Shown here piece by piece: positions 1 to 5,328 of a stretch of DNA of 5,328 nucleotides; within the stretch, counting starts at the first letter, position 1, and each line of letters starts with the position of its first letter. Position numbers and translations under genes: made by a program. Origin of the DNA: Arthrobacter sp. GTDB taxonomy: Bacteria > Actinomycetota > Actinomycetes > Actinomycetales > Micrococcaceae. The stretch is from NCBI GenBank assembly GCA_025464925.1, contig JAODMS010000197.1, forward strand, positions 1-5,328. Direction: 5' to 3'. Under the pieces are notes generated by a model. It ran no database searches, was not told the DNA's origin, and saw only the letters and a program-made list of their open reading frames with translations.

Positions 1-427
1 CCACCAGTAAGGAAATCTACGACGGCGGCATGGCCGTCCGGCGCGAGGTGCTCGGCGCCGCGCACGTGGACCGGGCCAACGCCAACAAGGATTCCTTCAC
101 CGAGGACTTCCAGGACATGATCACCCGTATCGCCTGGGGCGGCATCTGGACCCGCCCGGGCCTGCCCCGGCAGATGCGCTCCGCCGTCACCATCACCGCG
201 ATGGTGGCGCACGGGCACTGGGAAGAACTGGGCATGCACATCCGCGCCGCCCTCACCAACGGCTTGAGCAGGGACGAGATCAAGGAAATCCTGCTGCAGA
301 CCGCCATCTACTGCGGCGTCCCCTCCGCCAACACCGCCTTCAAGACCGCGCAGCAGGTCTTCCATGAAATGGATAGCGCTGCAATGGACAACGCCGAACT
401 GCAGACACAAGAAATGGGCGACAAACC

Positions 428-431
<4 letters not shown>
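1..431 (+). CDS. pcaC: 4-carboxymuconolactone decarboxylase (PcaC), 5' end missing
   Basis: This enzyme decarboxylates gamma-carboxymuconolactone to 3-oxoadipate enol-lactone in the cytosolic protocatechuate branch of the beta-ketoadipate pathway. The reading frame is open to the left edge, with the first whole codon at base 3, and the residues before the first ATG (base 30) already match the family (YDGGMAVRREVLG). The real start is therefore upstream, and ATG 30 is internal. About 142 residues are visible. They cover nearly the whole carboxymuconolactone decarboxylase domain, with family-typical stretches TEDFQDMITRIAWGGIWTRP, SRDEIKEILLQTAIYCGVP and SANTAF. There is one Cys (in YCGVP) and no AhpD-type CxxC pair, as expected for PcaC. 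The stop overlaps the pcaF start in an ATGA, so the two are probably translationally coupled. Some actinobacteria fuse this domain to the enol-lactonase PcaD (PcaL), and the missing 5' end leaves that open here. Confidence 0.93.
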
Positions 432-1636
<1,205 letters not shown>

Positions 1637-1639
1637 GGC

Positions 1640-2299
1640 ATGCTGAATTTCATCGACACCGTCGGCGAGGCAGTCGCCGGCATCCAGGACGGCTCCACCG
1701 TGATGATCGGCGGCTTCGGCAACGCGGGCCAGCCGTTTGAACTCATCGACGCCCTGATGGATTGCGGCGCCACGGACCTCACCGTGGTCAACAACAACGC
1801 CGGCCAGGGTGATCAGGGCCTGGCGCTGCTCATCAAGGAGGGCCGGGTGAGGAAGATGATCTGCTCCTTCCCCCGGCAGTCCGACTCCTGGCACTTCGAC
1901 GCGAAGTACCGCGCCGGCGAGATCGAACTGGAACTCGTTCCGCAGGGCAACCTTGCCGAGCGCATCCGCGCCGCCGGAGCCGGGATCGGAGGCTTCTTCA
2001 CCCCCACCGGCTACGGCACCATGCTTGCCGAGGGCAAGGAGACCCGCATGCTGGACGGCCGCGGCCAGGTCTTCGAGACCCCCATCCACGCGGACGTCGC
2101 CCTCATCAAGGCGCTCACGGCGGACGGGCAGGGCAACCTCGTCTACCGCAAGACCGCCCGCAACTTCGGCCCCATCATGGCTGCCGCGGCCAAGCACACC
2201 GTGGTGCAGGTGTCCGAGATCGTCCCCGCCGGCGGCCTGGACCCGGAAAACATCGTCACCCCCGGAATCTACGTCAACAGCATTGTGAAGGTGGCCTGA
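1640..2299 (+). CDS. pcaI: 3-oxoadipate CoA-transferase subunit A (PcaI)
   Basis: This is the alpha subunit (219 residues) of the family I CoA-transferase that moves CoA from succinyl-CoA to 3-oxoadipate, making 3-oxoadipyl-CoA for PcaF. The family I subunit A signature is clear at residues 17-31 (DGSTVMIGGFGNAGQ, followed by P). Other family-typical stretches are NNNAG (51-55), PQGNLAERIRAAGAGIGGF (101-119) and TPTGYGT (121-127). The start is the ATG three bases after the pcaF stop, preceded by a good ribosome-binding site (AGGAAGGGG, 1624-1632, 7 bases away). The next gene begins one base after its stop, consistent with equal production of the two subunits. Succinyl-CoA:3-ketoacid CoA-transferase (ScoA) is very similar in sequence. 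The assignment to 3-oxoadipate rests largely on the neighbouring pcaC, pcaF and pcaR genes. Confidence 0.92.
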   Translation: MLNFIDTVGEAVAGIQDGSTVMIGGFGNAGQPFELIDALMDCGATDLTVVNNNAGQGDQGLALLIKEGRVRKMICSFPRQSDSWHFDAKYRAGEIELELVPQGNLAERIRAAGAGIGGFFTPTGYGTMLAEGKETRMLDGRGQVFETPIHADVALIKALTADGQGNLVYRKTARNFGPIMAAAAKHTVVQVSEIVPAGGLDPENIVTPGIYVNSIVKVA

Positions 2300-2300
2300 G

Positions 2301-2984
2301 ATGGGCGTCCAAATGAGCATCCGGACCTCCGAGAAGCCGCTGGGCCGCGATGACCTGGCGCAAATGGTGGCCCGTGACATCAGACCCGGCTCCTTCGTGA
2401 ACCTGGGCATCGGCCAGCCCACCCTGGTCTCCAATTACCTGGAACCGGAACAGAACATCACGCTCCATACGGAGAACGGCATGCTGGGCATGGGCCCGGA
2501 GGCCACCGGGGACCAGATCGACGGCGACCTCATCAACGCCGGAAAGATCCCCGTCACCGAACTGCCAGGGGCGTCGTACTTCCACCATGCGGATTCCTTC
2601 GCCATCATGCGCGGCGGGCACCTGGACATCTGCGTGCTGGGGGCGTTCCAGGTCTCCGCCACCGGAGATCTCGCCAACTGGCACACCGGTGCACCGGACG
2701 CCATTCCCGCCGTCGGCGGGGCCATGGACCTCGCGACCGGCGCCAAGGACGTCTTCGTGATGATGACCCTCCTGACCCGGGAGGGCGGGTCCAAGCTCGT
2801 GGAGACCTGCACCTACCCGCTCACGGGTATCGGCTGCGTCACCCGCGTCTACACGGACAAGGCGGTCTTCCTGACAGGTCCCGACGGCGTCGAGGTGCGG
2901 GAGACCTTCGGCTGCACGCTCGAGGAGCTTCAGGCGATGGTGCCGGTGCCGCTCAGGGCCGCGCCCGCCGTCGCAAGTCGATGA
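2301..2984 (+). CDS. pcaJ: 3-oxoadipate CoA-transferase subunit B (PcaJ)
   Basis: This is the beta subunit (227 residues) of the succinyl-CoA:3-oxoadipate CoA-transferase and carries the catalytic glutamate. The family I subunit B signature LHTENGMLG is at 55-63. Glu58 is the residue expected to form the glutamyl-CoA thioester. The stretch VNLGIGQPTLV (33-43) and the glycine-rich GGAMDLATGAKDV (139-151) are also family-typical. The chosen start (2301) lies one base after the pcaI stop, with a modest GAAGG at 2287-2291. A second in-frame ATG at 2313 (residue 5) is possible but has a poorer upstream site. The last residues (about 220-227, Ala/Pro-rich) look like a variable tail. Its substrate is inferred from the pca context, because sequence alone does not separate PcaJ cleanly from ScoB. 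Confidence 0.92.
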   Translation: MGVQMSIRTSEKPLGRDDLAQMVARDIRPGSFVNLGIGQPTLVSNYLEPEQNITLHTENGMLGMGPEATGDQIDGDLINAGKIPVTELPGASYFHHADSFAIMRGGHLDICVLGAFQVSATGDLANWHTGAPDAIPAVGGAMDLATGAKDVFVMMTLLTREGGSKLVETCTYPLTGIGCVTRVYTDKAVFLTGPDGVEVRETFGCTLEELQAMVPVPLRAAPAVASR

Positions 2985-3029
2985 CTGCTCCCGCACGGAC
3001 AGAGGAATGCGGACCATTGAGGGGCAGAA

Positions 3030-3845
3030 ATGATTGAGGCAGCAAAGGGTGCCAAGGCGAACGGTGGCCCCGCCGCGAGCGACCAGTACGTGCAGTCGCT
3101 CGCGCGGGGGCTGGCCGTGATCCGGGCCTTCGACACGGACCATCCCAAGATGACGCTGACCGAGGTCGCTGCCCGGACGGAACTCACCCGGGCCACCGCG
3201 CGCCGGTTCCTCCATACCCTGGTGGAGCTGGGTTACGTCCGTACCGACGGCAAGATCTTCGCACTCACGGCCAAGGTACTGCAGCTCGGCTATGCCTACC
3301 TGTCCGGGCTGTCCCTGCCGCAGTTGGCCCAGCCGCACCTGGAGGAGCTTTCCCTGGAACTCGGGGAGTCGACGTCGGCCGCCGTGCTCGAGGGCACCGA
3401 CATCGCCTATATCGCCCGCGTGGCGACGCGGCGGATCATGACGGTAGGAATCACCGTCGGCACGCGTTTTCCGGCCTACGCCACGTCCATGGGGCGGGTG
3501 CTGCTCGCCGCGCTTCCGCCCGCCGGGTTGGAGGAATACCTCGCCGTCGCCCGGGTGCGGCCCCTCACGCCGCGGGCCATCGGAACACCCGAGGCGCTGC
3601 GGGCGGAGCTGGAAGCCGTCCGGGCCCAGGGCTGGTGCCTGCTGGACCAGGAACTGGAAATCGGGCTGATGTCCCTCGCGGCTCCGGTGCATGACGGGCC
3701 CAAGGTTGTGGCGGCCATCAACGTCTCCATGCAGGCCCAGGCGGTGGCGGCAAAACCGGATCCGGAGGCCTATCTGGATTCCGTACGCCGGGCGGCCGTC
3801 GCCACAGCCGAGCTCATCTCCGCAGACCTCACCTCCGGACGGTAG
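3030..3845 (+). CDS. pcaR: IclR-family regulator of the beta-ketoadipate pathway (PcaR/PcaU type)
   Basis: This is a 271-residue DNA-binding regulator with IclR architecture. After a low-complexity tail (1-18), a winged helix-turn-helix starts at VQSLARGLAVIRAF (21-34). Its recognition region is LTEVAARTELTRATARRFL (43-61), followed by the wing around 70-80. The effector-binding domain covers about 90-265, with the family-typical AYATSMGRVLLA (149-160), the IclR signature region GWCLLDQELEIGLMSLAAPV (201-220) and AAINVS (228-233). The N-terminal pattern fits the PcaR/PcaU/PobR subgroup. It follows pcaJ by 45 bases on the same strand and has a strong ribosome-binding site (GAGGGG, 3019-3024, 5 bases before the ATG). 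It is thus probably co-transcribed with the genes it controls and subject to feedback. Relatives act as activators in Pseudomonas and Acinetobacter, and a repressor role has been described in Corynebacterium. The sign of regulation and the ligand cannot be read from this window. Confidence 0.9.
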   Translation: MIEAAKGAKANGGPAASDQYVQSLARGLAVIRAFDTDHPKMTLTEVAARTELTRATARRFLHTLVELGYVRTDGKIFALTAKVLQLGYAYLSGLSLPQLAQPHLEELSLELGESTSAAVLEGTDIAYIARVATRRIMTVGITVGTRFPAYATSMGRVLLAALPPAGLEEYLAVARVRPLTPRAIGTPEALRAELEAVRAQGWCLLDQELEIGLMSLAAPVHDGPKVVAAINVSMQAQAVAAKPDPEAYLDSVRRAAVATAELISADLTSGR

Positions 3846-3869
3846 CTTCGGGCGGCAGCCGGCTCTCTT

Positions 3870-3895
3870 GTAGAAGCCGGGTTCCCGGCTTCTAC
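3870..3895. terminator. Bidirectional terminator between pcaR and the converging small gene
   Basis: A perfect inverted repeat has arms GTAGAAGCCGGG (3870-3881) and CCCGGCTTCTAC (3884-3895). A realistic fold is about 10-11 bp with a 4-6 base loop. It begins 25 bases after the pcaR stop, and the right arm contains the stop codon of the minus-strand gene. No T-run follows on either strand, so it would be a U-less GC-rich hairpin of the kind often seen in actinobacteria. Its position between convergent genes supports termination in both directions. Confidence 0.75.
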
Positions 3896-4143
3896 CCTTC
3901 CGATCCCGAGGGTCCGGAGTCGGAGATGGGCGCCGTTGAAACCCTGATCCTGACCCCCGCAGCGTCGTCGCTGATCAACAGGCGCAGCTCCCTGCCCACC
4001 AGCGTAGTGTGGCTGTCTTCGCCGTCCCCCGGCGCGATCTGCTCGGCCAGCCGCGTGACCGCCAGCGCCATCGCCCGGCCCCAGTCGTGGGGATCCATGC
4101 TTGATGCTTCAGCCTCGGCTGAGTAGTTCTCCGGTTCGGTCAT
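3892..4143 (-). CDS. Small acidic protein of unknown function (83 aa)
   Basis: I do not recognise this protein. The reading frame begins MTEPENYSAEAEASSMDPHD and runs 83 residues. It has 15 Asp/Glu against 6 Arg, no Lys and no Cys, so it is clearly acidic. A probable amphipathic helix covers about 21-37 (WGRAMALAVTRLAEQIA). Two short strand-like segments follow at about 52-57 and 63-70 (ELRLLIS, GVRIRVST), then a Ser/Gly-rich tail. There is no signal peptide or membrane segment, so it is probably cytosolic. Around four fifths of codons end in G or C, as in the neighbouring genes, which supports real coding. The frame extends upstream to an ATG at 4281. I chose 4143 because it has a GGGAG just before it, and the extra 46 residues look non-coding-like. 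It converges on pcaR and diverges from the lipid kinase gene, so the context gives no firm role. Confidence 0.65.
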   Translation of the reverse strand: MTEPENYSAEAEASSMDPHDWGRAMALAVTRLAEQIAPGDGEDSHTTLVGRELRLLISDDAAGVRIRVSTAPISDSGPSGSEG

Positions 4144-4146
4144 GTA

Positions 4147-4151
4147 CTCCC
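4147..4151 (-). promoter_or_regulatory. Ribosome-binding site deciding the start of the 83-aa gene
   Basis: On the minus strand the sequence reads GGGAG followed by TAC and then ATG, a 3-base spacing. This is slightly short but the only purine-rich site close to any candidate start. It supports the start at 4143 over the ATG at 4281. Confidence 0.5.
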
Positions 4152-4193
4152 GCTTTCCGCGTCTGGAGCGCGGCCCGCCAGGCTGATCCGCAA

Positions 4194-4230
4194 AGGGATG
4201 CCGGACGGGTGTCCGAAAAGACAGGGATGC
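4194..4230. repeat. 8-bp direct repeat flanking a small dyad
   Basis: AGGGATGC occurs at 4194-4201 and again at 4223-4230, 29 bases apart start to start. Between them is a dyad, CGGAC (4202-4206) and GTCCG (4211-4215), with a 4-base loop. On the minus strand this would lie in the untranslated leader of the 83-aa gene if the proposed promoter at 4251-4280 is used. It could be a regulator site or leader structure, or it could be chance. The observation is direct, but the function is a guess. Confidence 0.35.
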
Positions 4231-4250
4231 TCCAGTACCCAAGCATGGCC

Positions 4251-4280
4251 AGTGTAGTGACCCGGCAGACAGTAAGTCCA
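4251..4280 (-). promoter_or_regulatory. Possible promoter for the 83-aa gene
   Basis: On the minus strand TGGACT (4280-4275) and TACACT (4256-4251) each match the vegetative sigma -35 and -10 consensus at 4 of 6 positions, with an 18-base spacer. It would give an untranslated leader of about 100 bases. It would also exclude the longer frame starting at 4281. Hexamer matches of this quality occur by chance, so confidence is low. Confidence 0.27.
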
Positions 4281-4283
4281 CGC

Positions 4284-4321
4284 TTGAAGTGCCGAAATTA
4301 AGCGGGTAATCGGGCTAGGAT
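4284..4321 (+). promoter_or_regulatory. Possible promoter elements for the lipid kinase gene
   Basis: TAGGAT (4316-4321) is an actinobacterial-looking -10 hexamer (4 of 6 to consensus) and would give a leader of roughly 35-40 bases. No good -35 lies at the right distance. TTGAAG (4284-4289) is 26 bases away from it, but 15 bases from GGTAAT (4305-4310). The element pairing is therefore unresolved, although a promoter is expected here because the upstream gene is divergent. Confidence 0.27.
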
Positions 4322-4354
4322 GCAGTTCAGGACATCTCCCGCTCACTCGCCCTC

Positions 4355-4360
4355 GAAGGA
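4355..4360 (+). promoter_or_regulatory. Ribosome-binding site deciding the lipid kinase start
   Basis: GAAGGA ends four bases before the ATG at 4365. The in-frame ATG at 4320 has no comparable site and overlaps the proposed -10 element (TAGGAT), so it is unlikely to be used. Confidence 0.65.
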
Positions 4361-4364
4361 CGCC

Positions 4365-5291
4365 ATGTCAGAGAACAACACCGCACCGTCCAAACGCGCT
4401 GCCGTGATCGTCAATCCTGCCAAGTCCGTCGGACCAGAGCTCAAGGGGGCCATTTTCCGGCTGTGCGAGACGCAGGGCTGGGTTGAGCCGCTGTGGCTGG
4501 AGACCACCGTCGAGGACCCCGGAGCCGGCCAGGCCCGCGAGGCGCTGGCGGCTGGGGTCGACGTTGTCATCGCCGCTGGCGGCGACGGCACGGTGCGCAG
4601 CGTTGCGGAGGTGGTCGCGGGCAGCGGGACGCCTCTCGGATTGGTTCCGCTCGGCACAGGCAACCTCCTGGCCCGCAACCTCGGCGTAGACATCAGCGAT
4701 CCCGTATCGGCCTGCTATGACGTCCTCCATGGCAGCGAAAAGTCAGTGGATGTGATCAAGGCCACCCTGAACCGCTCGGGCGACGAACAGGTCTTCCTCG
4801 TGATGGCCGGACTCGGCTATGACGCCGCAATCATGGCCGACACGGTGGACGTGCTGAAAGATCGCATGGGCTGGCTCGCGTACGTGGAGGCCGGGATCCG
4901 GAAGCTCCCCGGAAAGCCGGTAAGGGCAAAGGTCAGCGTCGACGGCGGTGAGCCCGTACGCCGCCGGATCCGCAGCGTGATGATCGGCAACTGTGGACGG
5001 ATCATGGGGGGAATCGAGATCTTCCCGGAAGCGAAAGCGGACGACGGCGTGTTGGACCTGCTGGTCCTGGCGCCGCGCGGACGGCTCGGCTGGCTGGGAG
5101 TCATGGCCGGGATTTTCGGCCGCAACAAGAACGAGACCGAATCCGTGGAGTACTTCCAGGGGAAATCGGCGGAAATCACCCTGGAACAGGAACAGGAATT
5201 CCAACTCGACGGGGACCACCTCGGCAGCGGCACCCATCTGGCCGTGACGGTGGAGCCTGATGCCCTCAGGATCAGGATGGCGGCGGCCTGA
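4365..5291 (+). CDS. Diacylglycerol kinase catalytic-domain lipid kinase (YegS/BmrU/DgkB-like)
   Basis: This 308-residue protein belongs to the soluble bacterial lipid kinase family, which transfers the gamma-phosphate of ATP to diacylglycerol or a related lipid at the inner face of the membrane. Motifs in order are VNPAKS (16-21), the nucleotide-binding GGDGT (72-76), PLGTGNLLARNL (95-106), AGLGYDA (148-154), ADDGVLDLLVL (225-235) and LDGDHLG (281-287). The length is typical. The last motif has Asp284 where DgkB-type enzymes usually show the catalytic Glu of DGE. A hydrophobic stretch (LGWLGVMAGIFG, 241-252) could help membrane contact, but there is no transmembrane helix or signal peptide. 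The start at 4365 is chosen for its ribosome-binding site. The longer frame from 4320 adds 15 residues unlike the family. It is probably a single-gene unit, divergent from the 83-aa gene. The lipid substrate cannot be told from sequence. Confidence 0.9.
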   Translation: MSENNTAPSKRAAVIVNPAKSVGPELKGAIFRLCETQGWVEPLWLETTVEDPGAGQAREALAAGVDVVIAAGGDGTVRSVAEVVAGSGTPLGLVPLGTGNLLARNLGVDISDPVSACYDVLHGSEKSVDVIKATLNRSGDEQVFLVMAGLGYDAAIMADTVDVLKDRMGWLAYVEAGIRKLPGKPVRAKVSVDGGEPVRRRIRSVMIGNCGRIMGGIEIFPEAKADDGVLDLLVLAPRGRLGWLGVMAGIFGRNKNETESVEYFQGKSAEITLEQEQEFQLDGDHLGSGTHLAVTVEPDALRIRMAAA

Positions 5292-5307
5292 CGCCTCGAT
5301 TCCGCTT

Positions 5308-5326
5308 GTGGCCCTGACGCGGCCAC
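5308..5326 (+). terminator. Possible terminator hairpin after the lipid kinase gene
   Basis: GTGGCC (5308-5313) and GGCCAC (5321-5326) form a 6-bp stem with a 7-base loop, extendable by two G-U pairs. It begins 16 bases after the stop codon. The window ends two bases later, so any following T-run or longer stem cannot be seen. Confidence 0.4.
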
Positions 5327-5328
5327 GG

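Larger units (their letters stand above)
4144..4364. other. Divergent intergenic region between the 83-aa gene and the lipid kinase gene
   Basis: These 221 bases contain no convincing gene. Short open frames on both strands here lack ribosome-binding sites and family resemblance. The region should hold the promoters of both flanking genes. It has a relatively AT-rich patch at about 4283-4310, an 8-bp direct repeat and a small dyad, which are listed separately. No tRNA or recognised riboswitch was seen. Confidence 0.6.

Noticed and set aside
3007..3033. An 8-codon open frame (MRTIEGQK) whose stop overlaps the pcaR start codon
   Set aside because: The purine run AGAGGA abuts its ATG with no spacing, so initiation is unlikely. 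The strong GAGGGG site serves pcaR directly. A coupling peptide is possible but unsupported.
2274..3692. A 472-codon antisense open frame opposite pcaJ and pcaR
   Set aside because: It is an artefact of codon bias. It spans two well-supported genes and the gap between them, and its translation shows no recognisable domain.
3857..3864. Palindrome AGCCGGCT just upstream of the terminator hairpin
   Set aside because: It is a short GC palindrome expected by chance at this composition. It may compete with the main hairpin but is not evidence of a protein-binding site.
4144..4281. N-terminal extension of the minus-strand gene to the ATG at 4281 (129 aa in total)
   Set aside because: No ribosome-binding site was seen at 4281, the added residues resemble translated non-coding DNA, and the extension would cover the proposed promoter. 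The start at 4143 has a GGGAG.
4320..4364. Longer start for the lipid kinase at 4320
   Set aside because: The extra 15 residues are not family-like, the ATG overlaps a -10-like hexamer, and GAAGGA is correctly placed for 4365.

Overview
The window is high-GC DNA with strong G/C preference at third codon positions, short ribosome-binding sites and tightly packed genes. Together with the protein style this points to an actinobacterium, most likely the Arthrobacter/Pseudarthrobacter group (Micrococcaceae). The genus is inferred from memory of related proteins, not from a search.

Bases 1-3845, plus strand: the downstream end of a protocatechuate (beta-ketoadipate) catabolic operon, in the order pcaC (5' end cut off by the window edge), pcaF, pcaI, pcaJ, pcaR. 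PcaC decarboxylates 4-carboxymuconolactone to the 3-oxoadipate enol-lactone. PcaIJ moves CoA from succinyl-CoA to 3-oxoadipate, and PcaF cleaves 3-oxoadipyl-CoA to succinyl-CoA and acetyl-CoA, which enter the TCA cycle. PcaR is an IclR-family regulator of the PcaR/PcaU/PobR type. The enzyme genes are separated by -4, +3 and +1 bases, and pcaR follows 45 bases later with its own good ribosome-binding site. The enol-lactonase and the ring-cleavage genes are not in the window and are probably upstream.

Bases 3846-3900: a perfect 12-bp inverted repeat that looks like a shared terminator between pcaR and a converging small gene. The small gene's stop codon lies inside one arm.

Bases 3892-4143, minus strand: a small acidic protein of 83 residues and unknown function. 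Bases 4144-4364 form a divergent intergenic region with weak promoter-like hexamers on both strands, an 8-bp direct repeat and a small dyad.

Bases 4365-5291, plus strand: a complete lipid kinase of the diacylglycerol kinase catalytic-domain (YegS/BmrU/DgkB-like) family. A possible terminator hairpin runs to the right edge.

I see no mobile element, CRISPR array, RNA gene or new multi-gene system. This is mostly an ordinary chromosomal catabolic region. The least explained items are the 83-residue protein and the structured intergenic region in front of it.
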